Translations under genes and position numbers: made by a program
IMG/VR virus record: IMGVR_UViG_3300048554_000260
Coordinates: 1 to 35,168 of that record
Strand: one strand, 5' to 3'
Length of the DNA stretch: 35,168 nucleotides
Source of the DNA: a virus
Notes under the pieces: model-generated
Told to the model about the DNA's origin: nothing
Database searches by the model: none
The model's input: the letters and a program-made list of their open reading frames with translations, nothing else
Shown here: piece after piece, positions 6,121 through 14,722 of the stretch
Layout: every line of letters begins with the position of its first letter
How positions within the stretch are numbered: the stretch's first letter is position 1

Positions 6121-6137
6121 GTTAACCGCAAGTTAAC
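6121..6137. promoter_or_regulatory. GTTAAC-N5-GTTAAC operator before accessory unit
   Basis: GTTAAC at 6121-6126 and 6132-6137 with CGCAA between, the same 11-bp half-site spacing as at 1416, 1815 and 27032. It lies 24 bp upstream of the ATG of the first accessory gene. Unlike the 1802 and 27032 cassettes, no good -10 follows at the matching position; a weak TTGCAT-N17-TAACAG pair overlaps it. Confidence 0.6.
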
Positions 6138-6149
6138 AATAATGCAAAT

Positions 6150-6186
6150 AAAAAAACCCCGAGCAAAGTTGGGAGGAAGCTCGGGG
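6150..6186 (-). terminator. Leftward intrinsic terminator closing the late unit
   Basis: Read leftward: stem CCCCGAGC / GCTCGGGG (8 bp, all paired; 6186-6179 with 6164-6157), 14-nt loop, then seven T. Strong intrinsic terminator for transcripts from the late unit, placed just upstream of the accessory-unit operator, so it insulates the two. Confidence 0.88.
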
Positions 6187-6307
6187 CTAGTTGAAGAGCC
6201 AAACAGGTAAGGCTCTTGGAGGTATCTTTTTACTACATATAGGCTTCGGTATTGAAAAACAAGCAGTATCTGGTAGATTAAGCTACGTTAACGTCATGGA
6301 GATTTAA

Positions 6308-6574
6308 ATGTTAAGTGAAAAAGAACAAAGTTTAATTATGCTACTTGAGCTCCCACATAGGATCTCAAACCCTCGGGCAATGATGCAAGCTTGCGAAGAT
6401 GCTGCGGCAATTATTAAACGCCAAGACGCAGAGATAACCGCATTAACCGAATCATCAGCGCCAAAGCGAGCTCGCAACAATAACGGCACGCTAAAAGCAG
6501 ATGACCCTGCCACACCGGAAAACGAAGCTTGGGAAGGCGGCAAGGCGCCAAAGAAGAAGGCTAAGAAGAGTTAG
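6308..6574 (+). CDS. Small rightward protein with lysine-rich tail
   Basis: 88 aa with GGAG ribosome site 9 nt before ATG. The N-terminal half is helical (EKEQSLIMLLELPHRI ... ACEDAAAIIKRQDAEITALTE), and the C-terminus is Pro/Glu then basic (APKKKAKKS). No domain recognised. It is the only rightward gene among leftward units and overlaps the last late gene tail to tail by 4 bp; late transcripts running to the 6150 terminator are antisense to it. A single GTTAAC lies at 6287-6292 upstream, without a second perfect half-site. Confidence 0.6.
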   Translation: MLSEKEQSLIMLLELPHRISNPRAMMQACEDAAAIIKRQDAEITALTESSAPKRARNNNGTLKADDPATPENEAWEGGKAPKKKAKKS

Positions 6575-8211
6575 TCGATAGAAAGCAAGCCGCCTGTTTG
6601 ACGTGCAATGCGCTCAAACAGGCTCGGGAATACCGCTTGCATTGTGTTAAGTGGCAAAGTTTGTTGAGCACGACTTGCATACATGGACGGGATAACGTCT
6701 GCAAATTTTTGGAAAGGCAGTCCGACATCTCTTACTCCCCCTGCTTTAACAGCCGGTAAAGAAGATAAAACCTCTTGAGACGCTCTTGCAATGTCAGCCA
6801 CGTCTGTCCCTGTACCTTTAGTATAGCTAGTCCCTTCGCGCCTTCTAGTTGCAGACGCAAGTGCTTCTGGCGTTAGTAATCCGCCTGCGGCGTCACTACC
6901 GCCCCTAAACATGCCTCGCTCGAGCGTTAAATACGATCTGTATTGATTTCTAGCGTTAGACAAGCTTGGAATTAACTCTTTAGGTATTTGTCTTTGCACC
7001 ATATTATCCAGTGCTTCTTTTAGATCATACGCCAGTTCATAGCTAATCATATCATTATCTGCGGCATATTTTTTCATAGAATTATTTAAATCAGTTCTAA
7101 TTTTAGAAATGTTTTTTGAACTAATAGATGCATTATCAATTGCTGATTGAGAAAAATCTAATACAATTTTTTCTAACTTTTTAGGCACGGTTCCAATGCT
7201 AATATCGCCTTCTGCTTTAGATAAAGCGGCAAGCATTGCGTTTGCTTCTGCTTGCGTTGGCGCTCCGCCGGCAGCGTTATCTACCGTATCAAACACTTTC
7301 CCTATTCTGTTTCTGGTTTGATTCATAACACTAGGCGTAGCTAAATCCGTTATAGTTCCCGTCTCTCTTAAAATAGCCTGAGTTAATTCTTGCCTTGCTT
7401 TTAGAGACGGGCCTTGGCTTCCTTCTAAAGACATTAAACGTGAAGACCCTATTTGTTGCCCTGCACTTATATCTTCAATACCTTTACTTTTTAAATATTC
7501 AACTGACTGAGGCCGCTCACTTCCTTTAAGATATGAGGTAACGTCTTTTGGATCTCCAATAGCCGTGCGCCTTAGAAGAGGCGTTATGCCTGCTTGTGCG
7601 ATTGGAACTCCAAGAGCCCCTGCAAATCTAGCTAAGTTTTCATATTCTGTGCCTTCCGCAAGCTGCCCTGCGGCTTCACTGCCAATAGCAGGCAGCATTG
7701 CGCTAGTCACAGATCTAACTGGGCCGCCAAGAGGCATTACAGCCGCCCCTCCTGTAAACTCTCCCATAGTGCCGCCAAACCGGCCAAATCGTAATGGGCT
7801 TTCATATTCGCTGTATCCGCCAGTTATATCTGCAAGCGTACCTCTAAGAGTAGTCGCGTCTTCCTCTTTTGGTATAACAATGTCTTCCGACGTACCTAAA
7901 TTTATCCCCGTTGTTTCTTTTACAGTCGGAGATATAAGGTCTAAAAGTTGGAGTTTTTTAGTTATTGCAAGAGGCATGTCCATAACTTTTTGTGCAAGAT
8001 TGCCAACAAAATCAACTGTCTCGCCGGCTCCTCTTAACGCTCCTGCGCCTCCTGCATAGCCAAATTCTTTTAAGTCCCCACGTTCTTGCGCTTGTTTCAT
8101 TTTTAGCGCGTCAGCTTGAGCTAGGCGCTGACGAGCTTTTCCAATATCGCCCTGCTCATAAGAAAACTTTGCAAGCTCTTCTAGCTGAGATACGGTGAGT
8201 GCATCGGCCAT
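6571..8211 (-). CDS. Large internal virion / DNA-ejection-type protein
   Basis: 546 aa, last gene of the late unit. Gly/Ala-rich stretches (AGGAGALRGAGETVDFVGNL, FTGGAAVMPLGGP) suggest membrane-active amphipathic helices. The region at about 280-420 is helical and charged, and the C-terminus is ordinary. This composition and position (after the tail genes, next to two other Ala/Gln-rich proteins) fit podovirus internal proteins ejected into the host to form the DNA conduit. No lytic transglycosylase motif is seen. The assignment is from position and composition, not from a specific motif. Confidence 0.65.
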   Translation of the reverse strand: MADALTVSQLEELAKFSYEQGDIGKARQRLAQADALKMKQAQERGDLKEFGYAGGAGALRGAGETVDFVGNLAQKVMDMPLAITKKLQLLDLISPTVKETTGINLGTSEDIVIPKEEDATTLRGTLADITGGYSEYESPLRFGRFGGTMGEFTGGAAVMPLGGPVRSVTSAMLPAIGSEAAGQLAEGTEYENLARFAGALGVPIAQAGITPLLRRTAIGDPKDVTSYLKGSERPQSVEYLKSKGIEDISAGQQIGSSRLMSLEGSQGPSLKARQELTQAILRETGTITDLATPSVMNQTRNRIGKVFDTVDNAAGGAPTQAEANAMLAALSKAEGDISIGTVPKKLEKIVLDFSQSAIDNASISSKNISKIRTDLNNSMKKYAADNDMISYELAYDLKEALDNMVQRQIPKELIPSLSNARNQYRSYLTLERGMFRGGSDAAGGLLTPEALASATRRREGTSYTKGTGTDVADIARASQEVLSSLPAVKAGGVRDVGLPFQKFADVIPSMYASRAQQTLPLNTMQAVFPSLFERIARQTGGLLSID

Positions 8212-8212
8212 T

Positions 8213-9382
8213 TTAAAGTCCTAATCTTCGTTTTTCTTCTTCACTTAAATCTTCTATTGTTGGATCAACAATTTTGGTTGGATCTGGTGCGCTTGGGTCA
8301 AGAACCCATGCAGGCGTTGTGCCTGCAAAGTAACCATCAAATCCTCTTTTTTCATCTTCACTTGCTTTATTATAAGCACGGCGTACTGCGTCTTTGTAAT
8401 GTTTTTCGATTGTAGCCATTTGAGCCATGACCTGATCTCTGTCTAAATTTAAATCAAGCTTTGCAATTGCGCTTTCAAGTAAATCAAGTTCTTTTTCAGA
8501 TACAGACCCAAGAGTTGCCCCTCCTGCCTTGAGCTCTCTTAATGCTCCTAAAGCCATGCCAGAGCGAAGTGTGTCTGCAACATTTCGAGCTGCCCTTGCT
8601 TCTGAAAAAGGTATTTTATTAAAAAGCCACCCAGTAAATCCAGTAACCATGCCGCCAGTGCTAATCATATCAGTAAGTCTATTTAAGTCTTCTAATGCGC
8701 CTGCTCCGCCTGCTACAATGCCTTCTTCCGCCGCTTTTTGCACTCTTAACTTTTCAATTTGGTTGAGCATTGCAGTTCCTGCCGCCGGATCAAGAGCGCC
8801 TACAGCCATGGCATTTATAATTGATTGAGGATCTAGAGTTCCTGCGGCTGACCCACTTAAAAATGTTCCAAGCATCTGTCTCTGAGCCAAAGCTGCTTGA
8901 CGCTTACGCTCCATGTCGGAACGCTCTCTAAAGCCTGTTAGTGTCCCAGAAAATGCTGTGCCTTCTTTCCCTTGCAGCGCCATGCCTGCATCCTTAATTG
9001 CGGCAAATGCAAGCATTGTTCTTTGATTTTTGCTTAAATTTTCAAACGGGTCTTGTGATATAGATTGATCAAGCAAGCTCATCATGGCGCTTGGCGCGGT
9101 TACGGCTTTCGGAGTAGGGGCGATATTCGTAAAAGAGCTTGCAGGCGGCTCAACTCGTGGCTGCACTATGCGCTCTTCCATTTGAATAGGGCTAACCGGA
9201 TTAGTCGCTTGAAGCGCCGTTAACGCAATGTCAGTTGTCTCTGGGTCTATTGTTGGGGTGTCTCTCTTTGGCAATGTGCCAAGCCCCATCTTCTGCAAGT
9301 CTGCCGCCGTAGCTGCGTCGCCTACCATAGCATCTATAAGGCCAAATCTGTCTATGTCATTTTGTGTTAATATATATGCCAT
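8213..9382 (-). CDS. Internal virion protein candidate
   Basis: 389 aa. The N-terminal 120 residues are Pro/Thr-rich and probably disordered. The middle (about 125-340) is helical and Ala/Leu/Gln-rich (GFRERSDMERKRQAALAQRQM, then GMALGALRELKAGGATLGSVSEKELD). The phrase RELKAGGATLGSVSEKELDLLESAIAKLD is typical of marine podovirus internal or ejection proteins. The C-terminus ends LSEEEKRRLGL. It lies 1 bp after the next late gene and is probably co-packaged with its neighbours. Confidence 0.65.
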   Translation of the reverse strand: MAYILTQNDIDRFGLIDAMVGDAATAADLQKMGLGTLPKRDTPTIDPETTDIALTALQATNPVSPIQMEERIVQPRVEPPASSFTNIAPTPKAVTAPSAMMSLLDQSISQDPFENLSKNQRTMLAFAAIKDAGMALQGKEGTAFSGTLTGFRERSDMERKRQAALAQRQMLGTFLSGSAAGTLDPQSIINAMAVGALDPAAGTAMLNQIEKLRVQKAAEEGIVAGGAGALEDLNRLTDMISTGGMVTGFTGWLFNKIPFSEARAARNVADTLRSGMALGALRELKAGGATLGSVSEKELDLLESAIAKLDLNLDRDQVMAQMATIEKHYKDAVRRAYNKASEDEKRGFDGYFAGTTPAWVLDPSAPDPTKIVDPTIEDLSEEEKRRLGL

Positions 9383-9391
9383 TTTAACTTC

Positions 9392-10249
9392 CTATGGTTT
9401 AAAAAATGGTAAATTCATTCCATACGGCCCAAGCCCCATGCCAAAACTACCTACCGCGCCCAACACAGGCCCGAGCCCACCGGTTCGCGATGTTGTTGTG
9501 CCGTACCCTTGCGGCAACGCTCCGGCAGATCCGGTCAACATGCTTAACTGTGTCAACGGATATTGCTGCGAACGCGAATACTCGTCAAACAACGCGTCAA
9601 GTTGGGCCTGCTCAATTTGCTGCGGTATAGTGGCTGCCGCCATCTTGCGCCCAAATATGTCAGTTTCGGCTCCAAGCTCGCTCAATCCGAGCTGCGCCAA
9701 CTGTCCTGCGGCTCCAGTGGTTACACCTACGTCGGAAAGAAGCCTTTGTGTGCCGTAATCTAATCCACGCCCTGCAACGTCAGCCTCTAGCTGCCTTACA
9801 GCGACATCTCTGGCCGCCTCTCTCTCGCCCTCCATTACGCCGCGCCTAGACGCCCCGAAGCCTGCGCCACCAAGCGCCTTAGTCATCTCGCCTGCTTCTT
9901 GGCTTCGCTGTATATCTTGCTCACGCATTAGTCTTGAGCGCGTGGGGTCTAGTATTAAGTCGGTATATTCTTGCGCGTACTGGCCGCGTCTTTGCGAAAG
10001 CTCCTCCGGCGTCATTGTGGCGACGTCGCTGACGACGCCCTTGGCCGCAGCAAACTCTTCCGGAGTTTGAAACGTCTGAGCTTCGCCCAAAAGACTTTCC
10101 ATAGTTGGCGTCAGCCCTGCAACGCGCTCACCGGTAAACGCTTCGTATGGCCTTTCCAAGAAGCTTTGTATTGCAGGGATGTACGTCTCCCCAAAGAATT
10201 GCTCCATCATCGGGTCCATTGTCGTTTTTTCAGTTTTAGATGTTCCCAT
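9392..10249 (-). CDS. Internal virion / DNA-transfer-like protein
   Basis: 285 aa. The sequence has G-A-S-R-R-G-V-M-E-G-E-R-E-A-A-R-D-V-A (about 132-150), a D-Y-G-T-Q-R-L-L-S helix, and Y-S-R-S-Q-Q-Y-P-L-T-Q-L-S-M-L-T-G (about 228-244), then a Gly-rich tail. This pattern (G-x-S-R...E-A...Q-x-x-Y-P-x-x-Q-L) is widespread in marine podovirus genomes in proteins annotated as internal or DNA-transfer proteins. It overlaps the upstream GNAT-like gene start-stop (TGATG type). Confidence 0.65.
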   Translation of the reverse strand: MGTSKTEKTTMDPMMEQFFGETYIPAIQSFLERPYEAFTGERVAGLTPTMESLLGEAQTFQTPEEFAAAKGVVSDVATMTPEELSQRRGQYAQEYTDLILDPTRSRLMREQDIQRSQEAGEMTKALGGAGFGASRRGVMEGEREAARDVAVRQLEADVAGRGLDYGTQRLLSDVGVTTGAAGQLAQLGLSELGAETDIFGRKMAAATIPQQIEQAQLDALFDEYSRSQQYPLTQLSMLTGSAGALPQGYGTTTSRTGGLGPVLGAVGSFGMGLGPYGMNLPFFKP

Positions 10250-10701
10250 CAGTTCAACTCCATTTCGTAATGCGTGTAGACTTCCTTAAAGTCGGAATTA
10301 TCTACGTATTTCTCAAATCCTTTGCGGCCGTCTGCCTCGATGCCATCTAACTTAGCGTCAATTGCCAACTTCTTAAAAAGGCTTATTGCTTCGTTCATCC
10401 ATTGCCTCATTCTCGTGCCGCCTATAAACTCTATCTTTAACGTCGTTCTCTGAGGGTGCTTGACGACGCAAGTTGTTACGGCCGCCGTTAGCTTGTCCTC
10501 CAAGTGGATTAGCCATAAGACCGACCCACCTGATCTAATGTCGTCTTCAACGTCTTGCATTGTGACGTTGTGAGACTGCCTCGCTATCGCCGGTGCAAGT
10601 AACTCCATTGCGTCGTCCATCACGTCTCTGAAGTTTTCCTTCATCACCGGAAGAATATTTACGCTCGGCTTTGTTTGCAATTCTATAACATTATTACGCA
10701 T
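10249..10701 (-). CDS. GNAT-fold-like phage protein
   Basis: 150 aa from ATG 10701. The open frame extends upstream, but the longer version would cover the previous gene and shows low-complexity shadow sequence. Strand-helix order fits a GNAT acyltransferase-like fold: VLWLIHLEDKLTAAVTT (61-77), LKIEFIGG (88-95), MNEAISLFKKLAIDAKLDGIEADGRKGFEKY (102-132). Proteins of this type occur in podovirus tail regions with unknown role. No clear acetyl-CoA loop (Q/RxxGxG/A) is visible, so catalysis is doubtful. Confidence 0.65.
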   Translation of the reverse strand: MRNNVIELQTKPSVNILPVMKENFRDVMDDAMELLAPAIARQSHNVTMQDVEDDIRSGGSVLWLIHLEDKLTAAVTTCVVKHPQRTTLKIEFIGGTRMRQWMNEAISLFKKLAIDAKLDGIEADGRKGFEKYVDNSDFKEVYTHYEMELN

Positions 10702-10705
10702 TTGG

Positions 10706-11098
10706 CTAGTCAGGTTTCTGCGGCCACGACGGGCTGCTTGGATCTGTTGTCGTTGATGGTAAATCTCTGAGCTGTTGACGGTATGTCGCCCACTCGGACT
10801 TCTTGGCGTCTGATAACGGGCTGTCGGGTGATTGCGTCCAGTCTGAGGATGCAAGCAACGCATTTCTTTCTTTTCTAAACTGTATTGCCACAAAAGGTGC
10901 ATTTTCAGTGTCAATTTCTGATTGCGTCTTTTGCCTAAGAACTTTATTATCGACGATCATGTTTTGTATTTGGTTTATATCGAAATCACAGTCCAAAATA
11001 AATCTGTTTACATTATCTACTTTAGGTAAAGGCACACTTTCTCCCGATGATGCACTAATTATTTTACCATTTGCATCGTGAATAATATATTTCGTCAT
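10706..11098 (-). CDS. Tail-fibre assembly chaperone-like protein
   Basis: 130 aa from ATG 11098, with GAGG 7 nt upstream. The C-terminal region carries RKERNALLASSDWTQSPDSP, then W-A-T-Y-R-Q-Q-L-R-D-L-P and S-W-P-Q-K-P. This is the hallmark R-x-x-R-x-x-L-L-x-x-(S/T)-D-W...YR-x-x-L-R-D-(I/L)-P...WP-x-x-P of phage tail assembly chaperones (Phage_tail_APC type). It likely folds or trimerises a fibre; the gene directly after the J-like fibre makes that the probable client. Confidence 0.8.
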   Translation of the reverse strand: MTKYIIHDANGKIISASSGESVPLPKVDNVNRFILDCDFDINQIQNMIVDNKVLRQKTQSEIDTENAPFVAIQFRKERNALLASSDWTQSPDSPLSDAKKSEWATYRQQLRDLPSTTTDPSSPSWPQKPD

Positions 11099-11102
11099 CA
11101 CT

Positions 11103-12251
11103 TTACCTCTTTAATTGTATGACGTTGCATCTGATTTGGTTCGGAGTGATACTGACTAAACTCGAATTTGTGCTCATTTTCACCTGTAGGCTGAGATTGC
11201 CTGTTGAGGTCGCCACAAATATTCCGCCCTGCGAAATGCCGCCCATTATACTGGTGGACGGAGATCCATGAAAAAGCGATATAGAGAAGCTCGCTCCTGC
11301 AAGAAACGTCTTAAAGTTTGCGTAGCTAGAGGATGCCGTCCATCCTGACATTGTGAACCAAGCGATGGACGTTTCAATAAAAAATTTGTCGTTGAGCGTT
11401 GCCGGCAAGGTAAAGGTTGCGATTGTAGTGTCGGCTGTCCCACTAATCGCTGTTCCTCCAACGTCAAAGAACCGCCCCTCGCCTGATACAGCATCAGATG
11501 CAATTTGAGCTGTATTTACGCCTCCGGTTTTAACAATTAGGTTGCCGCCGCTTGTGCTAATTGTAGTGCCGTCAACGTTTAATCTGTCTGCGTTAATTGT
11601 TCCGGCAGTAATTACGTCTGCGTCTAACGTTTTAATATTTGCTGACGTAATAAACGCATTATCCATATAAACGCCGGCAGGGACGCTTACGCCGTCTACG
11701 GTGCGTGATGATGTATATACTTCAAACGGAGCCGTAGGCGTTGCCGATCCGCTCGTGTCAACAATTTTAAACGCGTCAGCCGTAACTGTAAAAACGCTTG
11801 TAGGCGTGGCATTGTTTGCCGTGCTAATTAACCCGAAGCCAGACACATGGTTATTGTTGTTAATTTTGACGGCATACTTACCCTCGATGCCGTTTATGGA
11901 GCTTGCATTTGTGGAAATGCTTGTCGTGTTACTGCCGACAGTTGTGCTTAACGTAGTTACGCTAGACGATAACGCTGTAACCGTGCCGTCGAGCGTCGTC
12001 ACATTAGTAGACAAAGTAGACACCGCACTTGCAGTGGCAGCCAAACCGGTTGACGGATCATCTACAGCCGTTTGCAGCGTGCGTACTGTCTTCTGGTTTC
12101 CCGAATCATCTGTGAATATGAGATCTCCGGCTCCAAGCTGAATGTTTTCGAGCTTTCGATGCGTTAGAGCTAATTCTTCCTCGAGAATACTGTTACGTAT
12201 ATTCTCGAGCTTGTAGTCATACTCTGGCCCTGCAACTGGCAGCTTTCTCAT
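11103..12251 (-). CDS. Tail fibre with lambda J-like (DUF1983-type) region
   Basis: 382 aa. An N-terminal helix (about 5-40) may join the particle. Residues 70-125 are a Ser/Thr/Val heptad repeat (STLSTNVTTLDGTVTALSSS), a trimeric coiled-coil or beta-helix stalk. Residues 127-240 (KYAVKINNNNHVSGFGLIST, ADAFKIVD, DADVITAGTINADRLNVDG) match the C-terminal region of lambda J/host-specificity proteins. The C-terminal 130 residues are beta-rich, probably receptor-binding. Usually found in siphovirus tail tips, so its use here implies module exchange. Confidence 0.75.
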   Translation of the reverse strand: MRKLPVAGPEYDYKLENIRNSILEEELALTHRKLENIQLGAGDLIFTDDSGNQKTVRTLQTAVDDPSTGLAATASAVSTLSTNVTTLDGTVTALSSSVTTLSTTVGSNTTSISTNASSINGIEGKYAVKINNNNHVSGFGLISTANNATPTSVFTVTADAFKIVDTSGSATPTAPFEVYTSSRTVDGVSVPAGVYMDNAFITSANIKTLDADVITAGTINADRLNVDGTTISTSGGNLIVKTGGVNTAQIASDAVSGEGRFFDVGGTAISGTADTTIATFTLPATLNDKFFIETSIAWFTMSGWTASSSYANFKTFLAGASFSISLFHGSPSTSIMGGISQGGIFVATSTGNLSLQVKMSTNSSLVSITPNQIRCNVIQLKR

Positions 12252-13726
12252 CTTTTACTACCCTGCCTGACGTCTACACGCATATCCCCTACGCGCCAGT
12301 CGCTATTCTTGGCCCCCGTGACTTTCATTTTAACCTGACGGCCAGTGAACCTCACGTCTGTTTCTGCGGTTAGCGTAAAAGGACCGTGCGTGCTTTCAGA
12401 GGCGTTTGGGTATAGTCTGCTCGTAAAAGTTGCCGTAACGTCACCCAGATTACGCTCATCCGGTATCAACCGGTTTACGACGGCTAAGTTATCTCCTTTA
12501 CCAATCTCTATCGGCCCCGTCTCCGCAAACGGGGAACTGCCATCATAATCCCAACCAACCTCGTGGTCGTAAATGTAGCCGTCATAAGATACCATAATTG
12601 GAGCCCCAAATATTCCGCCGTCAGATCCTGCCGTGCGGTCTAAATCGCCAAATGTCCAAGTGTTATTTCGGTAGCTCCAAGAGACGTACTTATTGCACTC
12701 GTTGCTATCTCCACTTGGGTACAGCCACCAGACCTCACCGTGCTTGCCGTTGTTAAATGCGGCTACCTTAGTTATCTGGCTTTCGTTTAAATTGCGAAAG
12801 ACAAAGTCTGCAACGGGGCTATCTAGCGGCCTAACTGCGCCATCGTATATCCAAAAGCCGTCTCTGCCCATCCACACGGCTCCAACATCAACCTGAGTTA
12901 CGCAAGCCGTTGACGCCGCTCCGCATCCAGTGCCAACCCGATCAAATCGATATACGAAGGGCTGCCCTATGTAGGTCGCCAAATGCGCGTCGATGTCTGT
13001 CAGTATTAACGTACCGCCCCGTATCTTTGTGCCTGTAACAATCTTACCATTTGTAGAAAGTATCTGGTTACCGGCTTGGTTTGTAGATGCAGCCGTCCAC
13101 GTCGTATTGTTTTCTTGGTCGCACCAGTCGATCCTACGTGGATCATTTTGAGCTCCAAGGGCAAATATAACACGTTCTTCCGTAACGATAACACCGTCGC
13201 ATCCTACGGGTGCATTTGATATTACGGAAGCCGTTCCAGAAGTTAAGTCCCACTCGAATATCCGGCCATCGTCTGATAATACACCTACAAGATACTCCCC
13301 CCAGTTGTCCAAGCTCCAGACAGACGCAGGAGTTACGAGCGTCGCAGATACTTCAGACCTTGGCACTCCGTATGCCTCTTCGCCATAGTTTCCAACGCCA
13401 TACCCAACAGATCCAGTTTGGTCTGCTACTCCTGCGTTTAAACCTGTAGGAGTTATGTCGCTTAATATTAACCCTGCCTCAAGTGCGTATAGCTTTTGGT
13501 GCGTTCCAACGGCAACCCAACGCGTGCCGTCGTTTTCTCTCCAAGTATGTATAGCTCTCGGTATACCCGTAAGTTGGTTGGTAACGCGCTTACGCCACCC
13601 GTTAATCGGCTGCAAGACACCATTATAAAAACGGACGAGTGACATATCTCTCCACCGTCCGCCTGTTTCGTATTCTGTGCCATTGCGTACCGCGCCGGCC
13701 GGTATATCTAATTTAACGAGAGGCAT
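12248..13726 (-). CDS. P22 gp10-like tail stabilisation / hub protein
   Basis: 492 aa. It begins MPLVKLDIPAGAVRNGTEYE, then GRWRDMSLVRFYNG and INGWRK, a start shared by podovirus neck proteins related to P22 gp10 (packaged-DNA stabilisation). Repeated W-G/W-Y blades (WRENDGTRWVAVGTHQKLY, DNWGEYLVGVLSDDGRIFEW, VWMGRDGFWIYDG, EVWWLYPSG) suggest a beta-propeller in the middle. Expected to sit below the adaptor and seal the portal. It overlaps the fibre gene by 4 bp. The family name is inferred from these features. Confidence 0.7.
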   Translation of the reverse strand: MPLVKLDIPAGAVRNGTEYETGGRWRDMSLVRFYNGVLQPINGWRKRVTNQLTGIPRAIHTWRENDGTRWVAVGTHQKLYALEAGLILSDITPTGLNAGVADQTGSVGYGVGNYGEEAYGVPRSEVSATLVTPASVWSLDNWGEYLVGVLSDDGRIFEWDLTSGTASVISNAPVGCDGVIVTEERVIFALGAQNDPRRIDWCDQENNTTWTAASTNQAGNQILSTNGKIVTGTKIRGGTLILTDIDAHLATYIGQPFVYRFDRVGTGCGAASTACVTQVDVGAVWMGRDGFWIYDGAVRPLDSPVADFVFRNLNESQITKVAAFNNGKHGEVWWLYPSGDSNECNKYVSWSYRNNTWTFGDLDRTAGSDGGIFGAPIMVSYDGYIYDHEVGWDYDGSSPFAETGPIEIGKGDNLAVVNRLIPDERNLGDVTATFTSRLYPNASESTHGPFTLTAETDVRFTGRQVKMKVTGAKNSDWRVGDMRVDVRQGSKR

Positions 13727-13734
13727 TTATGCAC

Positions 13735-14664
13735 CTATCCAAATACTACGACATTAACCATTGTATAATCAATGCCGGCCCTACTATCATTTGTCATGTA
13801 GACATTCACCTCTGTTGTCGAGCTTGGGTATCCACCGTGAAACCTTACCCCTGCAACGCCATCAGACCCCATGACATTTACCATCACAGCGTAATTAGTA
13901 TCAGGCATGGCCGCCGAAAGAGTTACAGTATAATTCCCTGCGGCATTTCTTGTTACGCTCGCAACATTTTGGCTGCCTCGCACTGTCGCTCCGCCAGTTG
14001 ACCCTTCAAAGTTTACCCACGCTCGAGCGCCGTAATAAGGAGCGGCGCCAGAAGTCTTGGTTATGCCGCTCGCGTCAACATATGCCTTGATAGATTGTTG
14101 AGTTGCTAAAGACGTGGCGCTATCAGACGTCATGTCGTCTTCGTCTTTGATGTCGGCAATAGTTACGGCGCCGTCAGTAAGGCTCCCAAATGAGATTGTA
14201 CCGGTCGTCGTGATATTAGAAGACCCATTGTCAATCGCCCCAAAACCAGACGTAATGCTGCCACTATTTAACGCGCCTACAGTTGTAAGGGTAACACCTC
14301 CGGCGACATACGTTCCCAAATCTGATAGCGCGACTTGCTTCATCGTGCCGGCGTCGTTCACAATAATTCTGTCTGCGTCTACCAACGTCGTCGATACAGC
14401 CGCCGTGTCGCCATCAAGTAAGTTTAGTTCTGACAGTGTAATCGTTGCGCCATCTAGTATGTTTAATTCTGCGGCGGTGCTTGTGACTGCTACGCCACCT
14501 ACTTTCCATGATCCTGCCGTAAGGTTTGGCGCTATGGCCGTCGTCCCGTCGAGCAAATTATCGATGGAGTCGAAATTTGTATTTACTTTGGAGCCCCATG
14601 TGTCGGCACTGGCGCCAACCTCCGGCTTTGTTAAGCTGTACGTTGTAGTCGTTGTATCTGCCAT
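13735..14664 (-). CDS. Tail fibre/spike protein
   Basis: 309 aa. The N-terminus TYSLTKPEVGASADTWGSKVNTNFDSID is the particle-binding head of many marine phage fibres. Next come repeats T-A-A-E-L-N-I-L-D-G / L-S-E-L-N-L-L-D-G (about 63-85), and D-A-D-R-I-I-V-N-D-A-G-T-M. The C-terminal 100 residues (GARAWVNFEGSTGGATVRGSQNV and following) form a small beta domain found at the tips of such fibres. Likely contributes to host binding. Confidence 0.8.
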   Translation of the reverse strand: MADTTTTTYSLTKPEVGASADTWGSKVNTNFDSIDNLLDGTTAIAPNLTAGSWKVGGVAVTSTAAELNILDGATITLSELNLLDGDTAAVSTTLVDADRIIVNDAGTMKQVALSDLGTYVAGGVTLTTVGALNSGSITSGFGAIDNGSSNITTTGTISFGSLTDGAVTIADIKDEDDMTSDSATSLATQQSIKAYVDASGITKTSGAAPYYGARAWVNFEGSTGGATVRGSQNVASVTRNAAGNYTVTLSAAMPDTNYAVMVNVMGSDGVAGVRFHGGYPSSTTEVNVYMTNDSRAGIDYTMVNVVVFG

Positions 14665-14722
14665 GTCTAATTTCCTCTAGCTTCAGCCCATTATATAGGT
14701 TTTATCTAATCTCGTCTATAAC

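Noticed and set aside
9228-9758. Rightward 176-codon open frame
   Set aside because: Runs antisense across two well-supported internal virion genes; no start signal and an unlikely cysteine/proline-rich product.
10702-10914. N-terminal extension of the GNAT-like protein
   Set aside because: Would overlap the tail chaperone gene over its most conserved part; the extension is basic low-complexity and the ATG at 10701 follows the chaperone stop.
14114-14680. Rightward 188-codon open frame over the fibre gene
   Set aside because: Antisense to a clear fibre gene with Ser/Thr/Val repeats that keep the opposite frame open; no ribosome site.
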